64,000 nucleotides of DNA, taken from NCBI GenBank assembly GCA_027922465.2, contig BQMF02000015.1, positions 62,001 through 126,000 on the forward strand. The letters run 5' to 3'. A program made the position numbers and the translations under genes. The notes beneath the pieces were generated by a model. That model saw only the letters and a list, made by a program, of their open reading frames with translations, was not told the DNA's origin and did no database searches. The stretch is from Turritopsis dohrnii. Lineage: Eukaryota; Cnidaria; Hydrozoa; Anthoathecata; Oceaniidae. Shown here piece by piece: positions 1-13,044 of the stretch. Position 1 is the stretch's first letter. Every line of letters starts with the position of its first letter.

Positions 1-1720
1 TTCTTTATATAAAATTATAAGCTGTATTAACTTCTTTTAAAGCCATATTTCCATCAAAGAAACTTTTAGCAAACTACACACGTTCTTTCGCTGCCATTTT
101 AAAACGTTTTGTGGACGATCACATGGCATGGCGAAAATCAGCCAATAAACTATCGCTATTTAAGTGGAGGTGGCTAAATTAGCACCCTTTCGTAGAAATC
201 GGGCATTATGCACCAATGACAATTAAGACGGCTTTTTTATGAACCAATGAAATTTAAGAAACAAAAATGCGTAGGTTTGGACAGTAAGATGAAAAAACAG
301 AACAAGATGCCCTACCGGGCAGAAGGATTTCTGCAAGCTTTGCTGCTGAAAATGCCACAAAAATGCAACACTAGCACACTAGTCCTGCAAAACTAAGACA
401 GTCACATCATTCAGCTCGAGAAGCATCAGCATTAAATAAACAAAAACATTGATGCGACTGACAATGTTCGTCAAGAAAGTCACCCTACCATGACATAAAA
501 AAGGGGCTTTTCTTCATGCTATCGCGGAGATCATTTATGAAGATCTGTTTTTTTGTACGAATAAGCTGAATGATTGTTACTGGATATTTGCCACCCACGT
601 ACTCCAAAAAAGTGCATCGACACAATACGAAACTTTAATTTAACCACATTAAATATAACGAATCCTATAAAAAGATTGTGTATACTGGCGGTAACCAACA
701 TAACGTTTGGGCAGCACAAATTAATATATATATAAAGTTTCTATATTGATCTCCTCAGAATGAAAAATATAAATATCACAATAATAATTACTTAGAAATT
801 AAAGCTAATATCTAATCTAAAAGTTAAAAAAAAAAAAACATACGTTGGGAGAAAAGAGATAAACTGATATAGCCAGAATACATCCAAAAATTGCTACTAA
901 ATATATATAGTATAAATAGCTGTATAAAGTGCATATGTTGGTGATGTTGAGGAGGAGCTGAAAGGAAGCTAAGCTGAGCTTTAAAAATCCAAAAGCTTCT
1001 AAAAATTGACTTCAAACATGCATACACATACAAAATACACGAAGGTCTTTCATATTTAAAAAGGCTTGGAGCAAAAATAAAACAAGAAATACCTTTTCTT
1101 CCACACACCTTGTATTGGCACTGTTTTCATATTTTAAACTTCAAGAAAACTTCTTTCAAAAAACAGAATAACCACACTGTAATTTAATTTTGTGAACATG
1201 ATAAGTTCCCAACAGTAATGCAATTCTTTATATAAAATTATAAGCTGTATTAACTTCTTTTAAAGCCATATTTCCATCAAAGAAACTTTTAGCAAACTAC
1301 ACACGTTCTTTCGCTGCCATTTTTAAAACGTTTTGTGGACGATCACATGGCATGGCGAAAATCAGCCAATAAACTATCGCTATTTAAGTGGAGGTGGCTA
1401 AATTAGCACCCTTTCGTAGAAATCGGGCATTATGCACCAATGACAATTAAGACGGCTTTTTTATGAACCAATGAAATTTAAGAAACAAAAATGCGTAGGT
1501 TTGGACAGTAAGATGAAAAAACAGAACAAGATGCCCTTGCAGGCATAAGGATTTCTGCAAAACCAGCTGAAGTATGAAAAAAGAAAGACATGAAAGATGA
1601 AGCTGAAGTATGAAAAAAGAAAGACAATTGACATTCTTGAAATTTAAGAAAGATCATTTCCGCATGTACTCCCCAAAAATCTGGAAAAAACATAATTTTC
1701 ACTACGCAAAACTTTATACC

Positions 1721-3844
1721 TAGGAGGATAGAAAAAGAGAAGGAGAAACAACTCTAGTTTTTCCATTGTAATAAGCTCGATGCGCTAGCGTGTGGCTCTA
1801 TTCAAATCTAAATTTTAAAATTAGCGGTTAACTGCATAATCTTTCTTTGAACAAAGAAATAATTTAATATAATTTAAGCAGTAGCAATGCGATTGGTTTT
1901 TCAAAAAACAATCCGGGCGAAATGTTATTGGCTTACACCAACTCATGATGTAATAGTTTTTGATCACAAACTGTTTCTCCTAACAGTGAGGGGAATAGTT
2001 TCAAAACATATAACAAGAAATCAATTCCGAATTTATGCATCTTGGAAACTTTAAAATTCAAAGTAAAATAAGATAACAAGATTTAAATAAAAACGTCGAA
2101 TTTTCGATTTCTAAATCATCAGGACATATAAAATCTGTACACCTTTAAGCATGCATATATACAGTTGAAAGTAAAACCTTAGTAGGGAGTTAAAACATTT
2201 ATATAGATGAACCAGTAAAATATAAGAAAGGTTAAAACAGTCATAGTTTGAGACCTCATCATTAACAAACTAAAACACTATAAGGTCACCTAGCTAAATG
2301 AATTACTTTTTTTACATGAATAAAAATTTTTGAAGAAGTCAAATTTTTCCAATATTGTTCAACATTTGATAAAATAATAAGTGATACACTGGGTAGCTAC
2401 TACACTAGGTAGCTAGCAAAAAAATAATATATAATAGTTTAGGACATCTCAAATATGTTTTTCGAAGAACCACTTCTTCTTAAAAACATTTGACACATGA
2501 TTGACACACAAGCTCAGTTGTGACTATGTTTCGTAGTCCAGCTACTTCACGATATTTTTCGTCAATGTGATTTCAGGGGTAGCAGATTTTACTCTTGGAA
2601 ATCTTCCACTAAAATATCGTCCAGACTTTTATCTTAAATTCTTCGAATTCGTTAAACTCATCCAGGAGCTCTATTGTTATTTCTTCCTCTGAGTCAATTT
2701 TAAAATCACCAGTTCCGTGGTCTTGCTGTTCTTGTAGAAATGCTATGTTTGTTTACTAATTCTCACTTAATCTTAATGATGTTTTAGCAGGCACAAAACA
2801 GATATCACACGAATCATCATGTATTGAAAATTCAGGAGCATCCCCAACATACTTAGGTTGTTGTGATTCAATCCTTTGAACTCTTCTTGCGAAGCTACTA
2901 ACTACTACAGAGGTTACTGAGGCTACACATTTGGTTCTTCATGTTCAACTACTACACCAAAACACTCCTTCATGGTTGTTTTTTCTTCTTTTTTAATAAT
3001 TTTTGACAATATCAATTCTAGATTATATGCTCTAGAAAAGGGAAAAATATGCATTTACAATATACCAAGTTGCCAGTGGCTAGCAACAACACACTATGTT
3101 CAAAAGTCAAAGAATTTAACCAAGCAAGAGAAAGTGAAATACCTAAAAGTGACAAATCCATGAGCAACCAACTTTTTATTTTTTAACTATATACAACAAA
3201 TATTTCTCAAAAGAATTCCTGGAGAACAGAAACAGTATTAATCAAAAGTAATAACAGAGAGGTATTACAGAGAGCTGTAAGTAAAAACATAATGCTGACT
3301 GAGTACAATTTTTGAAAGTTAATTTATGCAAAATATATTAAGAAAACGACAGTAAATCACTGTGAAACAAATCCTTATAACTTACGTAATCCTGAATCAA
3401 AACTGTTCAAATAAAAAGAAACTGACAGATAAATTCACAAGAAAGATTATATGAATCACGCAAAACACACGCACAAGTATTTCTTCAAAAAAAACATGAT
3501 CAGTGAGAGCACATGCACCTTCCTGTTGAAGCTCAAAATGGCGATTTTTATAAATTTCCTCTCGGGTTTTTGACGCCGAATGTTTTGAAACCCACAGTGA
3601 GGGACATATCGGTCTATTTTCAATAGATAAAAGCTTAATAGTGGTCTCCCAGGGGATAAATTAGTATATTTTTGATATAGGCTTCAATTAGGAGAAAATA
3701 GAACTTCATCATTTTTGCGCGGAAAAAACTGGGACGAGCGCATCGCGCTTACGTTTCTATTCAATTTAAAAACAATGCAAAATTTGAATAGTTTGAATAG
3801 GCTTTAAATTTGAGTTGTTTCTCCTTCTCTTTTCTATCCTCCTA
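1721..3844. mobile_element. hAT-like non-autonomous DNA transposon inside array unit 2
   Basis: The element has terminal inverted repeats of about 34 bp, starting TAGGAGGATAGAAAAAGAGA on the left and ending with its complement on the right. It is flanked by a 7-8 bp direct repeat, TTTATAC(C), which fits the 8-bp target duplication typical of hAT transposons. It splits the second 1.2-kb unit. The interior is AT-rich. Around 2500-2960 the minus strand shows short open stretches separated by stops, possibly decayed coding DNA, but no transposase motif is visible. Superfamily assignment rests only on the duplication length. Confidence 0.75.
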
Positions 3845-4920
3845 GTTTATACCAATAAACACCAATAAACTTGATTATATCTGAATGACGTAATGTTCTT
3901 TATTTTGTTGGTACGAAATGATATTAAAGATTCAGTGATCAATTCAGATAAGACAATGTAATTTAATGTAAATGCCTACCATCCTAATAGAATTCCTAAT
4001 TCACAAGCACAAAAAGGAAAGCATAGATTTTAATGATACAAAATACATCTATATATACATATAAAATCAACATACATAACTGAAACAGAAATTTGTGCTT
4101 TAATTTGAGTAACAATATGTCATTGCTATCTTTTTAATTTAGAAACATGCATTACCTGAACTAAATTTCATGAAAAGATTATAAAGATTTATTCAGAAAC
4201 TTAAAAAACAAGAAATTTTTAATTACGTATACACGCCAGGGCATTATGAAACAATAACTGACACAACACGAAACTTACATTAACTCCCAATAAACTTAAT
4301 GAACAAAATAACATCAAATTTATATGCTTTCAGATATTACAGTGATTACGCATGTACGGTCAATCTTCCATCCAAATTACTAAGACTTCCCAAACACAAA
4401 AAGTAAAAAAAGATTAGGATTATGAAAGACCTACACTTACCAAAATTAGCAAACATAACTGAAAGCAGAATTTGAGTTAAAGGATGTCCAGTATTTAGAA
4501 TATACAAGTAAGCTAAAATAGCTAGAGAAACATCAAACATAAAATGATGCACAGGTAGAGGGTAGTCAGAACATTCTTGTATGTTGTTGGAGCTGAAGAG
4601 GAAACTGAGCTGAGCTGTATGTATCCAGAGCTTAAAAAGCATTACAGCCCACACAAACAAAGGATCTAAAGGCTTAAAAGAATCCCCCAGACATTTTCCA
4701 AAAAAAAAGCATTCCTTTTCACATACTGTTTTTATAAAACATTGAGAGCTTGTTTTTAGAAAAGAATGAACGCAGTACAATCGTTGTAAGATAATTATAA
4801 ATTTCTCCCCTTCTCCCTTAAATCCTCTTTTAAATCTGTTCAATATTGATCAATCAACACGTGAAAGTCTAAGTGGGTTTCTTCGGTTTCTTCTACCATT
4901 ATGCGAACGGCGTGGTGAAG
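3845..4920. repeat. Diverged copy of the 1.2-kb array unit
   Basis: After the inserted transposon the sequence does not return to the near-identical unit. It returns to a strongly diverged relative. The segment near 4585-4630 (GTTGGAGCTGAAGAGGAAAC, then GAGCTGAGCTGT) corresponds to the GTTGGGGAGGAGCTGAAAGG stretch of the other units. From about 4935 the normal unit resumes at its CCAAT-box block. A minus-strand open frame of 165 codons (4346-4843) aligns loosely with the 94-codon frame of other units, but it matches no protein I know and I do not call it a gene. Confidence 0.5.
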
Positions 4921-7900
4921 TCGAAAAATACCCGGATGATCACATGGCGGAAATTCAAGCTAATAAACTGTCGCTATTGAAGTTAAGGTGGCTATATTAG
5001 CACCCTTTCGTAGAAATCGGGCATTATGCACCAATCACGATTGAGACGGCTTTTTTATGAACCAATGAAATTTAAGAAACAAAAATGCGTAGGTTTGGAC
5101 AGTAAGATGAACAAGATGCCCTACCGGGCAGAAGGATTTCTGCAAGCTTTGCTGCTGAAAATGCCACAAAATGCAACACTAGCACACTAGTCCTGCAAAA
5201 CTAAGACAGTCACATCATTCAGGTCGAGAAGCATCAGCATTAAATAAACAAAAATATTGATGCGACTGACAATGTTCGTCAAAAAAAGGGGCTTTTCTTT
5301 ATGCTATCGCGGAGATCATTTATGAAGATCTGTTTTTTTGTACGAATAAGCTGAATGATTGCTACTGGATATTTGCCACCCACGTACTCCAAAAAAGTGC
5401 ATCGACACAATACGAAACTTTAATTTAACCACATTAAATATAACGAATCCTATAAAAAGATTGTCTATACTGGCGGTAACCAACATATCGTTTGGGCAGC
5501 ACAAACTAATATATAAAGTTTCTATATTGATCTCCTCAGAATGAAAAATATAAATATCACAATAATAATTACTTAGAAATTAAAGCTCATATCTAATCTA
5601 AAAGTTAAAAAAAATACAACATACGTAGGGAGAAAAGAGATAAGCTGATATAGCCAGAATACATCCAAAAATTGCTATTAAGTATAAATAGCTGTATAAA
5701 GTGCATATGTTGGTGATGTTGGGGAGGAGCTGAAAGGAAGCTAAGCTGAGCTTTAAAAATCCAAAAGCTTCTAAAAATTGACTTCAAACATGCATACACA
5801 TACAAAATACACGAAGGTCTTTCATATTTAAAAAGGCTTGGAGCAAAAATAAAACAAGAAATACCTTTTCTTCCACACACCATGTATTGGCACTGTTTTC
5901 ATATTTTAAACTTCAAGAAAACTTCTTTCAAAAAACAGAATAACCACACTGTAATTGAATTTTGTGAACATGATAAGTTCCCAACAGTAATGCAATTCTT
6001 TATATAAAATTATAAGCTGTATTAACTTCTTTTAAAGCCATATTTCCATCAAAGAAACTTTTAGCAAACTACACACGTTCTTTCGCTGCCATTTTTAAAA
6101 CGTTTTGTGGACGATCACATGGCATGGCGAAAATCAGCCAATAAACTATCGCTATTTAAGTGGAGGTGGCTAAATTAGCACCCTTTCGTAGAAATCGGGC
6201 ATTATGCACCAATGACAATTAAGACGGCTTTTTTATGAACCAATGAAATTTAAGAAACAAAATTGCGCCGGTTTGGACAGTAAGATGAAAAAAAAAAAAA
6301 CAAGATGCCCTACCGGGCAGAAGGATTTCTGCAAGCTTTGCTGCTGAAAATGCCACACTAGCACACTAGTCCTGCAAAACTAAGACAGTCACATCATTCA
6401 GCTCGAGAAGCATCAGCATTAAATAAACAAAAATATTAATGCGACTGACAATGTTCGTCAAGAAAGTCAGCCTACCATGACATAAAAAAGGGGCTTTTCT
6501 TTATGCTATCGCGGAGATCATTTATGAAGATCTGTTTTTTGTACGAATAAGCTGAATGATTGTTACTGGATATTTGCCACCCACATACTCCAAAAAAGTG
6601 CATCGACACAATACGAAACTTTAATTTAACCACATTAAATATAACGAGTCCGATAAAAAGATTGTGTATACTGGCGGTAACCAACATATCCTTTGGGCAG
6701 CACAAACTAATATATAAAGTTTCTATATTGATCTCCTCAGAATGAAAAATATAAATATCACAATAATAATTACTGAGAAATTAAAGCTCATATCTAATTT
6801 AAAAGTTAAAAAAAATACAACATACGTAGGGAGAAAAGAGATAAGCTGATATAGCCAGAATACATCCAAAGATTGCTACTAAATATAGTATAAATAGCTG
6901 TATAAAGTGCATATGTTGGTGATGTTGGGGAGGAGCTGAAAGGAAGCTAAGCTGAGCTTTAAAAATCCAAAAGCTTCTAAAAATTGACTTCAAACATGCA
7001 TACACATACAAAATACACGAAGGTCTTTCATATCTAAAAAGCCTTGGAGCAAAAATAAAACAAGAAATACCTTTTCTTCCACACACCATGTATTGGCACT
7101 GTTTTCATATTTTAAACTTCGAGAAAACTTCTTTCAAAAAACAATAACCACACTGTAATTTAATTTTGTGAACATGATAAGTTCCCAACAGTAATGCAAT
7201 TCTTTATATAAAATTATAAGCTGTATTAACTTCTTTTAAAGCCATATTTCCATCAAAGAAACTTTTAGCAAACTAGTCACACGTTCTTTCGCTGCCATTT
7301 TTAAAACGTTTTGAAGACGATCACATGGCATGGCGAAAATCAGCCAATAAACTATCGCTATTTAAGTGGAGGTGGCTAAATTAGCACCCTTTCGTAGAAA
7401 TCGGGCATTATGCACCAATCACGATTGAGACGGCTTTTTTATGAACCAATGAAATTTAAGAAACAAAAATGCGTAGGTTTGGACAGTAAGATGAACAAGA
7501 TGCCCTACCGGGCAGAAGGATTTCTGCAAGCTTTGCTGCTGAAAATGCCACAAAAATGCAACACTAGCACACTAGTCCTGCAAAACTAAGACAGTCACAT
7601 CATTCAGCTCGAGAAGCATCAGCATTAAATAAACAAAAATATTGATACGACTGACAATGTTCGTCAAGAAAGTCAGCCTACCATAACATAAAAAAGGGGC
7701 TTTTCTTTATGCTATCGCGGAGATCATTTATGAAGATCTGTTTTTTTGTACGAATAAGCTGAATGATTGTTACTGGATATTTGCCACCCACGTACTCCAA
7801 AAAAGTGCATCGACACAATACGAAACTTTAATTTAACCACATTAAATATAACGAATCCTATAAAAAGATTGTGTATACTGGCGGTAACCAACATATCCTT

Positions 7901-8952
7901 TGGGCAGCACAAACTAATATATAAAGTTTCTATATTGATCTCCTCAGAATGAAAAATATAAATATCACAATAATAATTACTTAGAAATTAAAGCTCATAT
8001 CTAATCTAAAAGTTAAAAAAAATACAACATACGTAGGGAGAAAAGAGATAAGCTGATATAGCCAGAATACATCCAAAAATTGCTACTAAATAATAGTATA
8101 AATAGCTGTATAAAGTGCATATGTTGGTGATGTTGGAGAGGAGCTGAAAGGAAGCTAAGCTGAGCTTTAAAAATCCAAAAGCTTCTAAAAATTGACTTCA
8201 AACATGCATACACATACAAAATACACGAAGGTCTTTCATATTTAAAAAGGCTTGGAGCAAAAATAAAACAAGAAATACCTTTTCTTCCACACACCATGTA
8301 TTGGCACTGTTTTCATATTTTAAACTTCAAGAAAACTTCTTTCAAAAAACAGAATAACCACACTGTAATTTAATTTTGTGAACATGATAAGTTCCCAACA
8401 GTAATGCAATTCTTTACATAAAATTATCAGCTGTATTAACTTCTTTTAAAGCCATATTTCCATCAAAGAAACTTTTAGCAAACTACACACGTTCTTTCGC
8501 TGCCATTTTTAAAACGTTTTGTGGACGATCACATGGCATGGCGAAAATCAGCCAATAAACTGTCACTATTGAAGTTAAGGTGGCTATATTAGCACCCTTT
8601 CATAGAAATCGGGCATTATGCACCAATCACGATTGAGACGGCTTTTTTATGAACCAATGAAATTTAAGAAACAAAAATGCGTAGGTTTGGACAGTAAGAT
8701 GAAAACAGAAAAACACGGACGATCGTAAAGTATTTCTTGCTTACGCAGAAATCCAAAAAAACAAGATGCCCTACCGGGCAGAAGGATTTCTGCAAGCTTT
8801 GCTGCTGAAAATGCCACAAAAATGCAACACTAGCACACTAGTCCTGCAAAACTAAGACAGTCACATCATTCAGCTCGAGAAGCATCAGCATTAAATAAAC
8901 AAAAATATTGATGCGACTGACAATGTTCGTCAAGAAAGTCAGCCTACCATGA

Positions 8953-9602
8953 GGCCGATGGAAATTTTATATTAGTTTAGCGTCACCCGCCCGCATCACT
9001 TTAAGTGCCCGCGTAAAAAAGTTCATTATTTTACAAGATTTCATTATTTCAATACAAAAAATGTCAATTTAACAAGAATAATACATCATCCACTTCATTT
9101 GCTTGCCTACCCACTACCGTCCGTCGTATCCCGGTTCAAAATGTCCAAGTAGTTGCTCTTCCATGTGCGTCTAATGACTTCCCCAGAGTGTTCCGTATAA
9201 TAAATGTAGCGAAATTTCGACATTCGATTACGTAATCGAAGTAGACATTAATTTTTGCAGCGTTTTGGAATAATAGAGTTATGGTTTCGATTTCTATCAG
9301 ATACATACTGAAAAAGCCAACTTTGCGGAATACCTAATTTGCAAAAATTTCTTGAAAATTTCTTCTTTTTCAATGTAGTTGAAGAAAAAGCAGGTCTGAA
9401 GTAATTTGAAAGCTCGAGCTAGTACCGTACTCGGGCGGGCGGGATCTCAGTGATTATAATAATGCAAAATGGCGTATTTGCTGTGTTCTCCGGCTATGTA
9501 TGGCACTAGAACAAAATTAATGAATAATGAATAATGAAAACATGCCGCATGACATTTTCAGGAGTAAAGTGACGCTAAACTAATATAAAATTTCCATCGG
9601 CC
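8953..9602. mobile_element. 650-bp MITE inserted in an array unit
   Basis: Inverted termini of at least 34 bp begin GGCCGATGGAAATTTTATAT and end in the exact complement, followed inward by the TTAGTTTAGCGTCAC pair. The insertion interrupts the array sequence CCTACCATRACATAAAA. The flanks are TGA on the left and TAA on the right, a probable mutated 3-bp duplication as made by PIF/Harbinger-type transposases. No coding capacity is seen. A shorter element at 30135-30415 has similar ends. Confidence 0.8.
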
Positions 9603-11829
9603 TAACATAAAAAAGGGGCTTTTCTTTATGCTATCGCGGAGATCATTTATGAAGATCTGTTTTTTTTGTACGAATAAGCTGAATGATTGTTACTGGATAT
9701 TTGCCACCCACGTACTCCAAAAAAGTGCATCGACACAATACGAAACTTTAATTTAACCACATTAAAAATAACGAATCCTATAAAAAGATTGTGTATACTG
9801 GCAGTAACCAACATATCGTTTGGGCAGCACAAACTAATATATAAAGTTTCTATATTGATCTCCTCAGAATGAAAAATATAAATATCACAATAATAATTAC
9901 TTAGAAATTAAAGCTCATATCTAATCTAAAAGTTAAAAAAAATACAACATACGTAGGGAGAAAAGAGATAAGCTGATATAGCCAGAATACATCCAAAAAT
10001 TGCTACTAAATATAGTATAAATAGCTGTATAAAGTGCATATGTTGGTGATGTTGGGGAGGAGCTGAAAGGAAGCTAAGCTGAGCTTTAAAAATCCAAAAG
10101 CTTCTAAAAATTGACTTCAAACATGCATACACATACAAAATACACGAAGGTCTTTCATATTTAAAAAGGCTTGGAGCAAAAATAAAACAAGAAATACCTT
10201 TTCTTCCACACACCATGTATTGGCACTGTTTTCATATTTTAAACTTCAAGAAAACTTCTTTCAAAAAACAGAATAACCACACTGTAATTTAATTTTGTGA
10301 ACATGATAAGTTCCCAACAGTAATGCAATTCTTTATATAAAATTATAAGCTGTATTAACTTCTTTTAAAGCCATATTTCCATCAAAGAAACTTTTAGCAA
10401 ACTACACACATTCTTTCGCTGCCATTTTTAAAACGTTTTGTGGACGATCACATGGCATGGCGAAAATCAGCCAATAAACTATCGCTGTTTAAGTGGCGGT
10501 GGCTAAATTAGCACCCTTTCGTAGAAATCGGGCATTATGCACCAATGACAATTAAGACGGCTTTTTTATGAACCAATGAAATTTAAGAAACAAAAATGCG
10601 TAGGTTTGGACAGTAAGATGAACAAGATGCCCTACCGGGCAGAAGGATTTCTGCAAGCTTTGCTGCTGAAAATGCCACAAAAATGCAACACTAGCACACT
10701 AGTCCTGCAAAACTAAGACAGTCACATCATTCAGCTCGAGAAGCATCAGCATTAAATAAACAAAAATATTGATGCGACTGACAATATTCGTCAAGAAAGT
10801 CAGCCTACCATAACATAAAAAAGGGGCTTTTCTTTATGCTATCGCGGAGATCATTTATGAAGATCTGTTTTTTTGTACGAATAAGCTGAATGATTGTTAC
10901 TGGATACTTGCCACCCACGTACTCCAAAAAAGTGCATCGACACAATACGAAACTTTAATTTAACCACATTAAATATAACGAATCCTATAAAAAGATTGTG
11001 TATACTGGCGGTAACCAACATATCCTATGGGCAGCACAAACTAATATATAAAGTTTCTATATTGATCTCCTCAGAATGAAAAATATAAATATCACAATAA
11101 TAATTACTTAGAAATTAAAGCTCATATCTAATCTAAAAGTTAAAAAAAAATACAACATACGTAGGGAGAAAAGCTGATATAGCCAGAATACATCCAAAAA
11201 TTGCTACTAAATATAGTATAAATAGCTGTATAAAGTGCATATGTTGGTGATGTTGGGGAGGAGCTGAAAGGAAGCTAAGCTGAGCTTTAAAAATCCAAAA
11301 GCTTCTAAAAATTGACTTCAACCATGCATACAAATACAAAATACACGAAGGTCTTTCATATTTAAAAAGGCTTGGAGCAAAAATAAAACAAGAAATACCT
11401 TTTCTTCCACACACCATCATGTATTCGCACTGTTTTCATATTTTAAACTTCAAGAAAACTTCTTTCAAAAAACAGAATAACCACACTGTAATTTAATTTT
11501 GTGAACATGATAAGTTCCCAACAGTAATGCAATTCTTTACATAAAATTATAAGCTGTATTAACTTCTTTTAAAGCCATATTTCCATCAAAGAAACTTTTA
11601 GCAAACTACACACGTTCTTTCGCTGCCATTTTTAAAACGTTTTGTGGACGATCACATGGCATGGCGAAAATCAGCCAATAAACTGTCGCTATTGAAGTTA
11701 GGTGGCTATATTAGCACCCTTTCGTAGAAATCGGGCATTATGCACCAATCACGATTGAGACGGCTTTTTTATGAACCAATGAAATTTGAGAAACAAATAT
11801 GCGTAGGTTTGGACAGTAGATGAAAAAAA

Positions 11830-12380
11830 ACGAAGAAAAACACGGACGATCGTAAAGTATTTCTTGCTTACGCAGAAATCCAAAAAACAGAAAAACACGG
11901 ACGATCGTAAAGTATTTCTTGCTTACGCAGAAATCCAAAAAACAGAAAAACACGGACGATCGTAAAGTATTTCTTGCTTACGCAGAAATCCAAAAATCAG
12001 AAAAACACGGACGATCGTAAAGTATTTCTTGCTTACGCAGAAATCCAAAAAAAAAAACCAGAAAAACACGGACGATCGTAAAGTATTTCTTGCTTACGCA
12101 GAAATCCAAAAACACGGACGATCGTAAAGTATTTCTTGCTTACGCAGAAATCCAAAAAAAAAAAAAACAGAAAAACACGGATGATCGTAAACTATTTCTT
12201 GCTTACGCAGAAATCCAAAAACACAGACGATCGTAAAGTATTTCTTGCTTACGCAGAAATCCAAAAAAATAAACTAAGAAAAACAACGACGAAAGTAAAG
12301 GCTTTCTTGCTTACGCAGAAATCCAAAAAAAAAACGAAAGCCGGTTGTAATAGCTTTCTTGCTTTCGCAGAAATCTAATA
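11830..12380. repeat. 55-bp minisatellite, about 10 copies
   Basis: The unit is CACGGACGATCGTAAAGTAT followed by TTCTTGCTTACGCAGAAATC and an A-rich linker. Copies begin near 11841, 11896, 11951, 12006, 12067, 12113, 12176 and 12222. Two more diverged copies follow at about 12280 and 12335. The linker varies in length through its poly-A run, and two copies lack part of it. A single copy of the same unit sits alone at about 8710-8757 inside the 8410 array unit. The unit has no dyad symmetry and no unique spacers, so it is not a CRISPR array. Confidence 0.9.
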
Positions 12381-12394
12381 AATAAAAGTGACTA

Positions 12395-12625
12395 TTCTGT
12401 GTTTTTTTGGCCCTGTCCGCTTTAGAGAGAGTATTTTCAAGGGAAAATGCCATTTCGTTCCTGAAAAAACCGTCCGCTTTACGGAATGTCCGCTTTATAT
12501 TTGTCCGCTTTATAGGGATTTCCTTATGAGAGTTTGCCCGGGAATACATCCGTTCCTGGGTTTACTGTCCGTCTTATGGAGATGTCCGCTTTATGGTGTG
12601 TCCGTCTTATAGAGATTCCACTATA
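12395..12625. mobile_element. Solo end of a DNA transposon with repeated TGTCCGCTTTA motifs
   Basis: The motif TGTCCGCTTTA or TGTCCGTCTTA occurs about seven times, and the stretch ends in TATAGAGATTCCACTATATA. Subterminal repeats of this type with a terminus reading (reverse) AGTGGAATCTCTATAAGACG resemble the ends of pogo/Tigger-like elements. No matching opposite end was found in the window, so this is a fragment or solo terminus. Confidence 0.4.
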
Positions 12626-12937
12626 TATATGTCCCGTCTTGAAAACGTTTTTGTATGTGTTAGTTGTTTAATTAAAGTATCTAAGTATAAAGTCTAGGAC
12701 ATTCAAATCATTACATAGCGTACAACCTACTACAACCTAGTGTAACAATTTCATAAAATGTGCTATAGTTACGTTAGATCATTTCAAAATTTCATGTTAC
12801 TAATTTAGTATTTCATATGATTTAACATAATTTATTATGTTAATCAGATTTCATGAAAAAGACTATTATTCCTCTGGAAATAGTTCATGTTTCGTGAAGA
12901 CTTTTTGCTAAAAGCCTAGTCTAAAGGGTCTTGTATT
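12626..12937. other. No gene seen
   Basis: AT-rich sequence between the transposon end and the repeat that begins at 12938. I see no open frame, RNA gene or terminal repeat in it. Confidence 0.5.
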
Positions 12938-13044
12938 TTTCGTGACGAAAAATAACACTGAAGAAGGAAAAATGATACAATATATATGTAAAGGATGGAT
13001 GACGCTTTTTATACCATTTATATACCTCATCATATATTGCATCA

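Larger units (their letters stand above)
1..11830. repeat. Tandem array of ~1.2 kb units
   Basis: A recurring start sequence, TTCTTTATATAAAATTATAA or close to it, occurs at 1, 1224, 5996, 7200, 8410, 10329 and 11533. Intact spacings are 1223, 1204, 1210 and 1204 bp. The 8410 unit is 1919 bp because it carries a 650-bp insertion. Every unit has the same order: a block with three CCAAT motifs, a GC-richer stretch with GGGCAGAAGGATTTCTGC, an A/T-rich middle, and a segment with AAGCTAAGCTGAGCTTT. Short minus-strand reading frames of 61-96 codons recur only because the DNA is nearly identical; they match no protein I recognise. The last unit is cut short by a minisatellite near 11830. The array could be a tandemly duplicated gene fragment, a noncoding gene, or a large satellite; I cannot decide which. 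Confidence 0.9.

Noticed and set aside
4346..4843. 165-codon minus-strand frame as a gene
   Set aside because: It lies in the diverged array unit, lacks recognisable domains and aligns with the spurious frames of other units.
531..11420. Recurrent 61-96 codon frames on both strands in the 1.2-kb array
   Set aside because: They recur because the DNA is nearly identical. They overlap on both strands, vary at their ends with small indels, and match no known protein.
11830..12380. Regularly spaced repeats that could suggest a CRISPR array
   Set aside because: The 55-bp units are joined by A-rich linkers without unique spacers, the genome is eukaryotic, and no cas-like gene is present.
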